From NCBI GenBank assembly GCA_032622095.1, contig CP136064.1, forward strand, positions 126,095,605 to 126,159,604: a stretch of DNA of 64,000 nt, given 5' to 3'. A model generated the notes under the pieces. It was not told the DNA's origin, did not search any database, and worked only from the letters and a program-made list of their open reading frames with translations. Positions 38,079-50,990 of the stretch are shown piece after piece; the first letter of the stretch is position 1, and every line of letters starts with the position of its first letter. This DNA comes from Siphonodentalium dalli. Taxonomy: Eukaryota > Mollusca > Scaphopoda > Gadilida > Siphonodentaliidae. A program made the position numbers and the translations under genes.

Positions 38079-38216
38079 TGTGGTACAGTTGCATCTTATA
38101 TGCTTGTTTCCGTTCATATTCTGGCACCGTATCGTTTTCTACGACAAAATGCCTGCAAACCATACCGTGCAAACTTGCCAGTGTATGAACGTATGTATAC
38201 CCTAGGTACCACAGTT
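38079..38216. repeat. 138-bp direct duplication of the fold-back right end
   Basis: Repeats 37941-38078 almost exactly (TGTGGTACAGTTGCATCTTA, then the element's right arm). The overlapping frames at 37942-38205 are produced by this duplication. Confidence 0.85.
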
Positions 38217-38504
38217 GCATCTTATATGTTAGTTTATGAAACTTCATTTCTTTGAAAATGTTAGCTGGATTGCTGGATCGAGTCTTGTTGATTTTTTTTT
38301 AGTTATTTATGCACCATAGTACTGTCGGGTAGTTAGCAGTACATTTAATGGCAGAGCAGTACTGCCTGAATGATTTTTGATGCAGCATCGGAATACCCGT
38401 CTATATCGCAGAAAGTATCGAATATTAGTTTTCGTGTACATTTTAGGCACGCGGTATATAGGCGTGGTCATATAGCACGATTCTAGCTGATATGAGTGCT
38501 GTCA

Positions 38505-38640
38505 TTTCAATAGCAGAAGTAATCAAGAAATTTAGGTTATCGAGAAATAAATATAATAGCCAAATGTTTGACAACCAATGGTTTTACAGTATTATGTGGA
38601 TTGACAGCTTATGATTAAATTATAGCATTATCTCAGGACA
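38505..38640 (+). repeat. Dispersed repeat pair member 1
   Basis: Homologous, same orientation, to 53105-53236. Shared: GCAG-AGTAATCAA-AAATTTAG-TTAT, TGACAACCAAT and GATTAAATT-TAG. Identity unknown. Confidence 0.65.
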
Positions 38641-40159
38641 GTGAACTCCATCTTGACTTTCGAGTCACTGCTGACATTTTTTAGACACGCCCGTGACATA
38701 TCAGTGGTTGAGCTCAAATTCAACTAGAGTTGAAATATTTTTGAAATTAGATACCAGGTACACAGAGAGGAGATTTACCAGGCTGCAATTGGAACTATTA
38801 TTTGAACAATTACAACTACCAGCAAGCCTAGATCATTGTGTATGATACACACTATTCCATAATTTGTTATTAGTCTGTCAACCAGCTCAGCATTAGTCCA
38901 CTCAGCATTAGTCCACTGGAGCAAGTAGTATTACACTAAATGATAAGCAGTTACTATACCAAACTTGGATACTTTAGGTGTGTTGAGTGAGTAACATATT
39001 TAGTAATTTGATCCAGAGTCGCATTGCGTTAACTGAGATAACGAAATGTATTCAGGTATGTTATAAGTTGGGTGAGACAGTGCATATCGCTAAATTATGC
39101 ATGTCAGAAAAACATTGACCTCATTCGTTTCTCCAGGTCGACTGCACGCGATTATTTTATTGCAGATGAATATATTCATCAAACTGTAAAGTGGGTTAGA
39201 TATATTTGCATTTTGGAATCTTAAATGTTTTGTGTATTGCTTGTTACTCTAATGCATACTCAAGTGTGGTCACGACACACATGTACGTGACACGGACAGG
39301 TGTGACAATAACCCATGACGACAGCGCACGAATATGTTAGACTTTTGCATCCCTTCATAATATAGTTCTGATATGTGCCTCTCCCATACACCGGGGCATT
39401 AATATATGCGTGCGACTAAACTGCCGAAACGCTTGTAAATCATTTGCATTCAGTCTGCCCCTCCCATCGGACAATCTGCCATGTGGTCATATGCTACTTG
39501 TGTAAGTTATAACACATAGGCGAGCAATTTCAGAGACACCGATTACACGGGGGACGGGACGATTCGACCTCGGGAAGACTCGGACAACGTTTTTTCCTCG
39601 GTAGAGTAATGATACCCTTTAGTTTCATGCACTTTAATTAAAACACTCGAATTCATATTTTATTATAATAATAAAATAATATACAACAGAAAAATATATA
39701 TAAACATCCAAATACACAGACATATCCTACTGATAAAAAATATGGGCCGAATCTTCCCCGACCCATCACACGGGATCACTGACCCATATGCTATAGAACA
39801 GAAGAAAGCGAGATATGACTCGAAACAGGCGACGACCACTGACCCTGCACAACCAATATCATACAAATATATAGCATAGCCATTATCTTTTATGTTCATA
39901 TATTTTATTTAGATCTCGATATATATGTGTAAACAGGTATAAAATAGGTTATAAGTTCCTGTTAGGTAACAATAAATTCAATTTAATATATAAATGTTTA
40001 CTTTGGCTTTCAACCGTTTGTTGGTCCCATGCATGTGAGACCACCCCACAGACCTGACCGACTCACAGACAAGCCACCGCAAAATATTAGTCTCACACAA
40101 ACAACATCATTGCAGCCCTCTGCCTTGGTCATATATCGGAGAGCAGTCTCTAAACCCTC
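38641..40159. other. No gene seen
   Basis: Includes CTCAGCATTAGTCCA in direct duplication (~38887 and 38902). The minus-strand frame at 39663-39899 ends in hydrophobic low complexity and is not supported. Confidence 0.35.
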
Positions 40160-40970
40160 GTGGGCCACGGAGTCCCCATCACGTCAGGGATAGCATCTTT
40201 GTCGGCGAATGTTTCAGACGATTTTGTCAATTTTATTCTCCGTTTAAATGAGGAATTGATATTCAACCTGATCCGCAGCTGGACTTTGGCCTCATTGAAT
40301 ACAGGTTTGCGAAAACTTAACGGAATTCAAAAACTGAAAAACGATATCAAACTTGCTTTACTATAATGACCTGAATAATCAAGATGAAATACATTCTGAT
40401 CTGAAGAAATAAATGACACGAACATCGATTTGGTAGAAAATGCGAAAATGTCCATCAACAAAAAAGCAAATGGGAATGGATTGCAGAAAGTCAAAATGAC
40501 ATAAAACTCGTCACTGCTGAAATTAAAACAATGGAAAAAAACTCTCAATCTGAAATAAATAAACAGGTAAAATATAACACAGATTCTTTGGGGAACGCGA
40601 ATCAAAGTCTGGGTGACTCAGATAAGCAAAAACAGAAAACCATGCACCTGTTAGATATATAGAGAATCTCATACACGTGACTGTATGTCATTTCTAAAAC
40701 AGAAAATTGGAACATGCTTCGGTGGACACACCCAACACACAATTCACGATGCACGAATTTCTGCGCCACTTTTGCTGGCCACACACGTATTCTGGATACT
40801 GTGCGGACGATGGCTCGGATACTCCGCACATGGGGGGAAAATCAAGCATACGACGAACATCCACCCCACTCAAGCTGAACCAACGATAGCGATCATAACG
40901 ATAGTGCGGGGAAAAAACAGACAATCATCGCGATCCACACAGCAAACGTAGTCAACCGAAAATCAGATCC
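40160..40970 (+). pseudogene. Possible LINE ORF1 relic
   Basis: The frame at 40160-40366 (68 codons) is followed by a region open between stops (~40414-40662) whose peptide is rich in Lys, Glu, Gln and Asn. It includes ESQNDIKLVTAEIKTMEKNS, a coiled-coil-like segment reminiscent of LINE ORF1. Further on (~40705-40860) a frame gives WTHPTHNSRCTNFCATFAGH, possibly a decayed zinc knuckle. Stops and frame changes separate the pieces. The assignment is by composition only. Confidence 0.4.
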
Positions 40971-42099
40971 TAACCGAACACAACAAAGGCGGAAGTCGAA
41001 ATATAGTTCGAACAATATTGGGATTGGGACAAATCGCTATTTTGACTTAGCAACTTTGGTGAAACACTTACCGATGACATTAAACATCACTAATTCAAAA
41101 AACAAGGTGCCATTCTGTGTTGTCCGGCTGTACACAAATCGGCACAATCTACATTCGTGTGCTATTATAAATTCGTCCACATCTCATACCCGGCATGTCG
41201 AAGCGTCAAATGTTTGGCCCAAGTATATTTCATGTCGCCATTTCAACTGATTATCATATAGGGCTATATATATGACGAAACAATATCTTTTCTCTCCTAG
41301 AATGTAACCGGGGTCAAATAATCTGGCGCCTATACTTGTCAACATCAGCATATAGACATCGTTCGCATCCGTGCCTAACTGAAAAAGATAGATATTCCAT
41401 GGACACAATCTCTCCATAATATGTCCATTAGACCGTCAGCCAGAGTGGTCGCCCACGAGGAGGCGTCTCTCTTGTGTGGATCAAGGGTTTTGATAGATAT
41501 GCATATATATATTTGTATTTCCTCCAGGAATGAAGAGTTATACAACATATGTACAAGTTCACAGACAGTTATACAATGTGTGCAACACAAAGAATAAGTC
41601 AGCAGATTAACATATTTTACACACAAAAAACAGATGATAAATATAAGCATTCAGTTATATATCTATAGACACTTACACATACAACCATGTACACACATGT
41701 ACACACAACTGAGAGAGAAAGAGGGAGCGAGAGAGAGAGAGAGAGAGAGAGTGGGGAGAGGGGGTGTACCATCGACGGATATATCAGCAGGAACAGGGGT
41801 GCACAACCGTTCGTGCAGGTATGCATACCACCAGACACACACACAGACGAATACGATAGACAATAATGCAGACATAGACAACCACACATTCAGGCACTCA
41901 TAAACACACAATGCAGACGTTCAGACAGCCACAGAGAGAGGTGAAGAGTAGATCAGTAGGATAGACATATAGTCGGACATACCGTATAATATGCAGATCA
42001 CGAGGCCTTGTCGGTTAATATACATGTAGCATATATAATTAAGGCTAATGGACATTCAAATTATTCAATTAAATGTTATAATAGTCCCACAAACTAAGG
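40971..42099. other. No gene seen; microsatellites
   Basis: Contains a GA tract (41710-41760) and CA-rich stretches (41690-41710, 41832-41850). Long frames here on both strands (41617-41911) arise from them. Confidence 0.4.
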
Positions 42100-42492
42100 C
42101 TAGCCTTGGTGAAAAAAAAACGTACAGCAAAATGAATGGAGCAGTTTCCACTTTCTATTAGTTTTGCTCACGTTTCCCAAGAAAATGGCCAGTGATGGGC
42201 CGAGTTTTGTTTGAGTTAAACCAAACTGTACTAAGTCACTGTCTGATTCAATTGATGACCTCCATTCGCCTTCCACTTTTGCGTATATCTCTGCGTTCAC
42301 GGCATTTCTCCAAGATGAGTTTGATAAGAAGACACCATCGTGCATAAAGTGTTCAAGGTGTGCACACAAGTTATATTTATGCAAAACTGCAAGTATGACC
42401 GATATAAATGACTTTGGATTGACATATATTCCCGACAGGTGATAATATAAACGCATCAGAAAAACAGATTTAGCGGTTTTGCATGTACTCAT
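42100..42492 (-). pseudogene. LINE ORF2 C-terminal fragment
   Basis: A 130-residue minus-strand frame beginning STCKTAKSVFLMRLYYHL and containing SSWRNAVNAEIYAKVEGEW, as expected near the C-terminus of this LINE lineage. It follows the thumb fragment in order with a frame break between. Confidence 0.7.
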
Positions 42493-42658
42493 TCTGCCTA
42501 AGGTTGAAAGCTCAGTTTACTTTTGTCAATAAAAGATTCAAGTCCACCGCATCACATAAGACCATGTGTGATACACGTACGTGTTTATGGTGGGAATCCC
42601 TGCATTTGTTTGAGACAGAATCTATGGGTCTTTTCTACATGTGCCCGCTCCGATGTGG

Positions 42659-43036
42659 TCATTCCCAATATGAGTTCGCTACCGTATAAGGCCTTAGGCA
42701 TGACAACGGACTTGAAAATCTTGAAGTAGCTATATGGAGTAATTCCACCTGGATATAAGCGGCATTAGACAATGAAAAATAGGTACCTTTATGTTTTGTA
42801 CACACTTTATTTACAAGCATTGAGTTGAAGTTATTTTTTTTCAATTCGAATATTCCCAAGTGTGAACTAGAGAAGACTTCTTCGATTGTGCTGTCGCCAA
42901 AATTCCAGGTTCGCTTTGCTTTGGTGAATTCGTTGACCGTGTCGTTGAAGACAATGATGAATGTTTTGGATGAATTATATATATATATATATCCTTCTGT
43001 ATTGTAGACATATATTATACATTCAAGTGAGACCAC
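42659..43036 (-). pseudogene. LINE ORF2 thumb fragment
   Basis: A 125-residue minus-strand frame. The informative part is TVNEFTKAKRTWNFGDSTIEE (from about residue 33) through HLGIFELKKNNFNSMLVNKVC and KGTYFSLSNAAYI, a standard LINE thumb layout. The N-terminal tyrosine-rich part and C-terminal end are off-frame sequence. Confidence 0.8.
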
Positions 43037-43184
43037 GCATTGTACTAAAAAGAAGAACCATGTCGTCTGTCTGAACTGGCGACGAACAATTTATGCCATT
43101 TAGACGGAGGCCGCAGCCAGAACGTTCTGGTTCGTTTATGAGTTCGTCTGAATAAATCACATAGAACAACTGGAATATATCGAA

Positions 43185-43466
43185 TCAGTTGGATAAAGTA
43201 TCTCTGTATCGTACGCAACATGTTATCCCTGACAGGAGTAACTTAAATGTGTGCCAAATGTGACCATTTAGGCCTCTTTCGTGCAATTTAAACAGGAGGC
43301 CGTTTAACCAGACCGAGTCAAAGGCTTTAGTTACATATAGAAAGCATGAGAATAATTTGCTATGTGATTCTTTTGTATATGAGATGCACTCCGGCAGGAG
43401 ATATGAGGTTGCCACACAACTGACATCACGCTGAAAACCATGTTGCAAAGAATTAACAGTTATCAA
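43185..43466 (-). pseudogene. LINE reverse transcriptase palm fragment
   Basis: A 93-residue frame with LQHGFQRDVSCVATS (cf. QHGFRxGxSC) followed by FLYVTKAFDSVWLNGLLFKL. In active enzymes the residue before VTKAFD is the catalytic Asp of motif A; here it is Tyr, so this copy is inactive even apart from its frame breaks. Continues upstream in 43678-44031. Confidence 0.85.
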
Positions 43467-43677
43467 GTTTGGCGTGTAAGATTACATACGTGTAAGCAGT
43501 AATTTCTCATACAATTTATATAATGTAGGCATTATTGTGATAGGACTATAGCTGTTAAATTCGTGTTTTGACTTTTGCCACCTTTGTAGATGGAGACCAT
43601 CACGCCTATCTTTGCATCTGTGGGTACATAGCAAAATTCAAGCATCTTACTAAATAAATAACAATGTTTGCTAACTA

Positions 43678-44031
43678 TCACATAATCACAGATTGACTGT
43701 ATATAATATGTTCATTGGTCAATGAGTCATGTCCGGCCGCTTTACCTTTATTGAGTTTTGGGATAATGGCAGCCAACGCTGGTTCGCTTGCCGGGTAACA
43801 GGGGAATTTATCAATGTTGCTGCATGTAGCCGATTTATCAATGGGTGACACGAATGCATTCACAGTTTCGAAGTGTCGAGAGTCAAAATTGTCATGGAGG
43901 GGCATAAATAGTTCACCATAGTAAGAACCCCATGCATTTGATATATCCTGATTTGAGCGGATTTGTTCTCCATTGTGTTTGAAATATGGTGTTGATAACT
44001 TATTGCGTTCTCTCCGCTTAAAGTTAAACAA
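43678..44031 (-). pseudogene. LINE ORF2 region between endonuclease and palm
   Basis: A 117-residue minus-strand frame with ISNAWGSYYGELFMPLHDNF and LNKGKAAGHDSLTNEHI. The latter is the conserved entry to the reverse-transcriptase domain (cf. K-x-GKAxGxDxLxxE). It ends where an in-frame stop or frameshift separates it from the palm. Confidence 0.85.
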
Positions 44032-44565
44032 CGATCAAAGGTATCCTGTTCTATCTCTGCACGCTTGTCAATTTCAGCATCACGCTCGCGCGAAACGACG
44101 AAAATAACGTTTGGCATTTTTATATTGGCGGTATGATTCTGAGTCTTCTCCGCAAGGTCGGCCCTCTGCTACCCAGTGTCTGCGAAATTCGCGCATGGTG
44201 TAATGTGAAGTTTTCAATGTTCATTCCAATACGGTTGTTTCTAAAGTTTGCCTTAGGCACCGTGTCGGACGCTGCTGTATTTATAGCAGATACCATAGCG
44301 ATGTAGTATGAATCCAACGAGTGGATGTCGTGGATATCAAAGGTAGGGCAAATTTTTTCTACAGCTATACAGCAGAAGCGAACATGTTAGACAGAGAAGG
44401 ATCTGATGACATAGCGGACCATTTAAATTTTGTCCCGTTGTCTGTGTATGCATGTTCCGTTATGGACTCCTCCGTGCATAAAACAATGGGTCGATGGGTA
44501 GATACATCTATACTATCATCGATAAATATATATACTGTTCGCAACATCCCTAAGCCGATTGTCAC

Positions 44566-45240
44566 CGAACTTCATATGTATCTTCGGGGTGACCTCTAGA
44601 TGGTAGCCAATGATTATTTCCGAAATTCGTTGAAAAACATGGCCACCAGCAGCCATCTTGAATCTTGAATCCATCCTGCAGGCTGCAGCCCACATAGATC
44701 GAAGAAATGTTTTGTAAACATACATGCATGATTATGATCACCTCAGTATGAGAACTATCGAATTTGTACGATTTTCTATGAAAAAACATCTGCCATCTTG
44801 AATTTTACTAGTTACATGACTAACTCCTTTGGCACACAATACAGACCACATCCCTCGTCCAATCATCACCAAACTCTATATGCATCTTCAGTGTGACCTC
44901 TAGATGATGGGAGCCATCTTTCCCCCCCGAAATTCGTTGAAAAACATGGCTCCAGTAGCCTCTTTGATTTTACTCTTTGCATGAATTAATCCTACGACAC
45001 AACATTCAGGCCATATCCCTCATCCGACCTTAACCAAACTTCATAAGGATCTCCGGGGTGGCTTCTAGATGAGAGCCAACGATGTTTTCCGAAATTCATT
45101 AAAAACATGGCTGCCAGCGACCATCTTTTATTTTGCTATTTGCATGACTAAACTTAATCATTAGGCACAAAGTAAAGGCCACATACGTCATCCGATCGTC
45201 AACCTGGCCACCTGCAGTCATCTTGGATTTCACATTTAAA
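44566..45240. repeat. Degenerate tandem array (~155-bp units)
   Basis: About four units carrying ACCAAACT-TAT--GCATCTTC-G-GTGACCTCTAGATG, CCGAAATTCGTTGAAAAACATGGC and GCCATCTTGAAT. CGAAATTC boxes occur near 44621, 44929 and 45090, and a decayed unit lies near 44780. It abuts the 5' end of the minus-strand LINE. Confidence 0.75.
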
Positions 45241-45789
45241 TCCATCGGCACACCATGCAGCCCACAAATGAAAATAATTTAACTTACACCTTACAATCTA
45301 TTTACTGAAACTTTTTAACTATCCTTTGTCGTTCAACTGCCTGCTCAGCATAACATTATTAACGCCGCCCCAAGTTGAGCTACAGTTGCATTGACACTTT
45401 CATTTTGATGACGTTGTCACGATCACTATTGGCGCTAATGTTGATAACAAATATATATCAGTCTTGGCGGCTTGTGACATGAAGACTCATTAGTCATGAC
45501 AATGGGTCATGAGCAGAACCGTGACTCAATCGTGAACTCAATCGCACTATTACATGAGACTGAGCCGAAACTTAGTTGGTTTGATATTTGCAAAGCTACA
45601 GTTAGCTGTCAATCACCGCGTCACAACATGGTAGGGCAGACATAAGATGTCACCCATGAGTCATGTCACATGTAAAACAAAACTCGTAGGGAGGTGTCTC
45701 TTTATTTCTATGTTGTTGCCCGTTGTATGATTTGATGCCATCTATATACATAAATTAATCGTGCACGTTTGCGTGATTATCAAACATGA
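45241..45789. other. No gene seen
   Basis: Unique-looking sequence with no recognised motif. Confidence 0.35.
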
Positions 45790-46320
45790 TACTATTACGT
45801 TATTATACACTGTTGTGTACAGTATGAGTTTTTTTTGTACAAGTCCAGATTGTGGTGAAAAGTCATATTGGACGAGACGTACAGCGTCGAGTCCAATATG
45901 ACTTTTCACCTCAACCTCGACAAGTACAAGGAAACACATACTGTACACAACATTGTATACTGATAGTTTTATCATCCAACTGTATGTTTATAAAAATTTT
46001 GGGAATAACATTATTGTATAATTACAAGATGTACAGGTGCTATTCCCTGACATGGCGACCGGGTTGGATGTCTCACCTCTCATTGTTGTCCAAAGATTAA
46101 GTAGTTGGAGCATCCAGTTGGATATTTCAGTAGAATTTTACATTTCCGACTTTCAGATTTCGTGACGTCACCGAGTCCCGATAATTTTTATAAAAGTCAT
46201 ATTGGACTCGATTCGAGTCCAGTATGGCTTTCGGGAGTTCACTGACCTTTCCTGGATTGTCATGTGACGACTTTTGCCCAATCAGAAAGATTGTTAGTTT
46301 AGGGATGGATACTAATATGA
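45790..46320. mobile_element. Fold-back element copy 2
   Basis: Module B (45793-45856), a hairpin (AAAAGTCATATTGGAC ... GTCCAATATGACTTTT, 45857-45907), inverted B (~45895-45962), then reverse-complement module A (46195-46315, CTTTTGCCCAATCAGAAAG). Reverse-complemented, this gives the order A, B, inverted B seen in copy 1 (12105-13855). Confidence 0.75.
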
Positions 46321-48129
46321 CTTCAAACAGTCCACGAAATTGGCCTCGGTAATAAGCAATGTCGTGTGACATGCCGTGGCAACACGCAGAACATGTAATG
46401 CCACAGCACCAAATTTGCCGTCGGACATTTTTCTTAATAAAATTTAATGCTTTGGCATATTATATATGACCTATAATACATGTACATATACATATAGCAT
46501 AATGCAGATTATGCGGTATTGATATCAAACTGGGTCGATAATTACTAGTAATGATTATCGGTAATTGCAAAGTACATACCGGTATGTACCGTATTAACTA
46601 TGTTTGCGCATACATGTACTATGAAATATTTGACTTCGTTTGGATAATAAAACTAAATTTAAATGATTATAACTTATCTAACAGGTGAAGGATAATTGCA
46701 CATGCGATGCTATTTTCTGTCAACATACTGGCTACTTAACATTCGGTACACTGAAATTTCCCGACGCTGTATAATAATAAAATTGACTGGCGGCTATTCG
46801 ATGTCGACATTTGCAACCCGATTCGATATCTGATTTCGAATCTGCGATAAAGTGCCGATTCGTAGGGTCCTACTCCTAAATGCAGAGTGGGAGGTTTGGG
46901 GGCACATTGGTGAAATGACTCACTGATTAGCAAAATTCGTGAAGTTCTGACCACGGATATTGGGGGGGGGGGGTATTGGGGGGGGGGGGGGTAATCATTA
47001 AACAGAAACTGTGCAATGATACCGTGAAATGTCTACTGCAGCTACCGTTGTAGGTGGCAAAGGCTTTTGAGGGGGGTGTCAATATACCGGTATATACGAC
47101 AAAGAGATAAACTGTGACCAGCGATGCCATTGTGCATGGCGACAAGGAATGTTTGGAGAGGGAGGGGCGAAACCAGCCCTTGAAATGAGGTAAAATGCCC
47201 CACGGCAAATTTAATTATGTGGCATGTTAGATTCCACACGTTGACACTAGTGCTGTAATGTATTTTGATTGATCGACAGCACCGCGGTATGAAACCCAAC
47301 ATCATCTAACATCGCCCACATTATTTTATTCACGATATTTAGGCAGTTAAATAATATCGCGACAGCCGATAGGTGCCTGCATGTAAGATTGATAACCGAT
47401 TGAACATTATCGCAAATGCCAATTAATAGTGATCATTGGAAATTATCTCCAAGACAAATAATCGTGCTGACACTATTAGTAGGCATCCGAGGGAATGGGT
47501 TTCCTTTCATTTAGACAAACATTAACTATCATGGCACATTGATTTCTAACAAAAACTTAAGAGTGTACAATAAACAAAATACGCAACACCGTGGCGATAT
47601 ATTTGAGAGATTGGTGCACGGTGACCCATTCCACACTGTACATTCGTCGTGGGGTAATTGCGTGTATTTCCGTGGCTATGTATACGATCATGTTGGATGC
47701 TGTCACTGCGATAATCTAGTCCATTACCGGCGTACACCGCGGTGGTTTTTTTCTGCGACCGCCTTACACAGTGGTCATTTCCCCAGAGACCGGTGTCAAC
47801 CGCGGTCGAAAAATCTGCCGATAAGAATTATAAGAATAAATGCTATTGTTAGTTTCGTCTACCGCCAATTAGACGATATTTACGCAACTATTGACTGCGT
47901 GTGGACATTCTGTATTATCACATGAACACGATTTTAGAACAACATGCCCATAGAACGCTTCAATGAACACAATTGATAAAGAGAGAAAGACTGCAGCTCA
48001 GTGAACGGCCTTCTATATAAACTTATATTTAGAGGTTTGAAGGGATGAATTTATCTCTCTAGATGGTTAATCGTACAACAAGGCACACGGCATGGTTGAA
48101 ATATATCCCATCCCCTTTATATGTTCCTA
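46321..48129. other. No gene confirmed
   Basis: Holds two G runs (46962-46992) and a self-complementary GGTACATACCGGTATGTACC-like site near 46573. The 128-codon frame at 47539-47925 has no recognised motif and is not called. Nothing else was seen. Confidence 0.35.
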
Positions 48130-48130
48130 G

Positions 48131-48640
48131 CTGGGGTACCGGCGTTGCTCGGGTAAAGAAGATTAGAAACACTTGAAGCGATTTGACATACAGCTGCTCG
48201 ACGGGTTGCCATGTGAATGCGATTATCCTTTAGTCGAGCTTGATGTTCGTCTCCAAACTCCATGCAGGGTTTACCTCCCTTGATGACTCGTCTCGGTAAT
48301 ACCGCTGCAACCGGCGACATTTTCCCCACATTTGGTGGACTTCCGCGATATTAAAATATATACTAAGCGAACACAGCAACACGACGCCCTTGTTAAGCAC
48401 ACAAAATATCGAACAAAATTTGCATAAATTTTTGACTTTATGTTTTAAAAGTCCCACTAAAACCGAAGAACTATATTTCGAAACGGTGTGATTCGGTTCT
48501 CCGATAATGTTATCATCACAATAGTATAAACGCACGTGTGCGACATTGTCACAACTCGAACGGCATGTCAAACACAAGAGTCCTAATTTGCTGCAATTTT
48601 GACGAGTAGTTTGCGAAAATCGTCAACAAAACTTCCGCTC
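48131..48640 (-). repeat. Dispersed repeat, inverted relative to 54955-55335
   Basis: The left edge carries GGCGTTGCTCGGGTAAAGAA, as at 36597. The portion 48330-48640 is the reverse complement of much of 54955-55335, sharing CGATTTTCGCAA-CTACTCGTCAAAATTGCA, CTCTTGTGTTT and AGTGGGACTTT. Frames here are not conserved in the partner. Confidence 0.7.
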
Positions 48641-50125
48641 TGATTTTCCATTCTGTCATTATGTTTTAGTGTGGGAATTGTTCTCAAAGCACATAGAAAA
48701 TTTGACATTGGAGCGATCGGGTTTCGCCATTGTTGGTGGAAAATCCCATGCTAAATATAGAAACACGCACTAGTACCCAGCCGGTTACAGAGTCAGAAAG
48801 GAAGTATGACTGGTGCGCTCTGGGAGAGATTGGTTCGTCTCACTGAGATGCTCGCGTAGCAGTCTATCTCTCTGTATTAGCGCGCACCGCGTGTATAATG
48901 TTCTCCAAATTATTGATAGCTGTGGTCCGCTGGCATATTATTTATAGATAATGGGTTTTTCCGGTTTAAAAGTCGAACTGCGCGACCAGGAGGCCGAGTC
49001 CGGTAAAAGGTGTAGTTGGGAATTTCAATTTCGTTTATTGTCCTTTACATTATTATGTCAATAATGTTGATTTTTGGTTTGTGACAAGCTATGTCAATTA
49101 CCAATAAAAGAAATTTAAAAGATAATTTTAAGTCTTATATTTCAACTTTAATAGATATTTTTCGTTCTGCAGCCCACAGATGGCTGTGGTCGGAGACGGC
49201 CGAGTCGGCCGCCGGTTCGTTAATTAGGTGCTGGTTGTTATTGTTATTTTAACGGAATTCTGAGTTGGTCATTCGCGAAACCAATATATTTTATATTCTA
49301 TAATTACAATCATGGGTATATAATATATGATCTTGAGCGCTTTACCATTTCTGACTATGGTTTTCTTGTTAGTTGTGTTCCTTTTTATAGAGAACCCGAG
49401 GCGCTCTGTGGGCACGTTGTTCTAAAATCGTGTGCATGTGACTATACATAATGTTCACTGTTTCTCTATTCTTGATATGGTAATGATTCAGATGGTTCTG
49501 TTTAGTGCGGTCTCTGTCGAAGATAACAATAAAGAGCGCTAGCTGGATTGTACTAAAGTAGTGCATGTATAGACACATTTGCATAATAAAATAATTTCCC
49601 AAATTATTGGAATGTATATATGGGTCCTAGTGCCAGATTTGAACTAGTAGTGTCAATTTGACATTGTTAGGCACAGAATAACACTTAACACACTTAGACC
49701 CCTAACATGTACTAAATGAACACAGGCCATACCGGGTGGTCAGCATATCTTTCAAGAAAATAGTTTAGACGATACAAAAGTATTATCCATATTATTTTTA
49801 TACAGCCATAAGATGATGACGACGCTGGTCGCTATGACCCATAATTCGATGCAGATAATTAGCACAGTACTTATATGAATGATGCTTTAATCTCAGCCGT
49901 TTTTACATGGAATATGAGCGATGGGTTAACTATTTACATTATTTCCACATATAGAACATTATATAAATGTGCACAATAAACTAGAGGTTGTAAACATACA
50001 AGGAACATGTGACACATTGTAATAAACAAACATGCAGCATTAACACACACTAAACATATATAAAACACACACAATAAAGCTACAAAGAAACAATAGTTGC
50101 ATTTACTACGTATCTTATTCATCAT
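48641..50125. other. No gene seen
   Basis: No repeat or coding segment recognised. The minus-strand frame at 49369-49602 has no motif. Confidence 0.35.
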
Positions 50126-50450
50126 TCATAATTGTGCCATTTTTATTAGAATTTTTTCAACCCGAGTTTTATAAAGATCGCCAAATTGTTTACTATGTCG
50201 AGTTAAGAAGTTCGAATAAGAGTTCTCTCGACGGTTCGTCATAACATGCCTTCGGAACGTATTTTCCTCGTAATTGTTCAAGTTGCGGACACAAAATAAT
50301 AAAATAGAATTCGTCGCATAGCATGGCGTTACAAAGTGCGCATGAACTATCTTTGTAACTGCTTTTATGTTTGCCATTCCGTTTTGTCCATCTACCGGTA
50401 TCATTACCTAATCTATGATTGGACATTCTTGTTTTCAAAGACATTTAGTA
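50126..50450 (-). pseudogene. LINE ORF2 C-terminal fragment with altered knuckle
   Basis: The minus-strand frame 50444-50193 reads TRMSNHRLGNDTGRW followed by C35-x2-C38...DEFYFIILC52. It matches the C-terminal region of the LINE at 15140-15640 (TRNHRLPVEVGDW ... DEYHFLLTC). The knuckle histidine is replaced by tyrosine. An overlapping frame (50404-50126) continues after a frameshift. Only this terminal piece is present. Confidence 0.8.
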
Positions 50451-50509
50451 TCCCTCAATAATGGTTTAACACATTACAATGTTTACAAGTAGATTTGACG
50501 CTAAACTCC

Positions 50510-50990
50510 GTAGCCTTTAATGTTATTCTTCTAATCGCTGTGTCCCCTAAAATTCAATCAACCATGACAGTATGAACAAATCGGAAACTATGGTTCATGG
50601 CAATAATCCACACCAATTATTAACAATATCTGCCCACTTGGACTGGAGCTCAAGATTTTTGAAGTACTTATTTAGTGTTATATTATCCTCTTGTTTCCTC
50701 CTGTTTAGCACACATTGAAGCCCCCCACATGATAAACTGAAGACAACCCTTTCCCAAATACTCTATAGTACTCAATGGTACTCTTTCATAGAAAACAAAG
50801 ATTTCTGTTCTCGAGATGATATCTATGAAACCTTCATAGCCATCAATGTTAATCGTCTGACCCCTCGGTGGCCCCTGAAATTAACTCAATCATGAGCCTA
50901 TATATGAACAAATTATAAACTAGCTGTATATAGCAATCCTCCAAACCAAGTATAGTAAGAAAATCCCCCAGTGGGACTGAGAAGAGAGTC
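50510..50990. repeat. Degenerate tandem duplication (~323-bp period)
   Basis: 50513-50650 and 50836-50985 share TAGCC-TCAATGTTA-TC, CCCCT-AAATT-A-TCAATCATGA, ATGAACAAAT and ATAGCAAT-C. Old, diverged duplication. Confidence 0.65.

Larger units (their letters stand above)
42100..44560 (-). mobile_element. Decayed LINE ORF2, minus strand
   Basis: Read leftward from ~44560, ORF2 pieces follow in the expected order: an endonuclease remnant with VSTHRPI (cf. SDHxPI) near 44500; the linker; GKAAGHDSLTNEHI near 43730; palm motif-A region KAFDSVWLNGLLFKL near 43310; thumb (HLGIFELKKN near 42850); and a C-terminal segment (42100-42492). Frameshifts and stops separate them. A CR1/L2-type element is the likely source. 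Confidence 0.8.

Noticed and set aside
47539-47925. 128-codon plus-strand frame
   Set aside because: No recognisable motif, His/Cys/Tyr-rich irregular composition and no splice or neighbour support.
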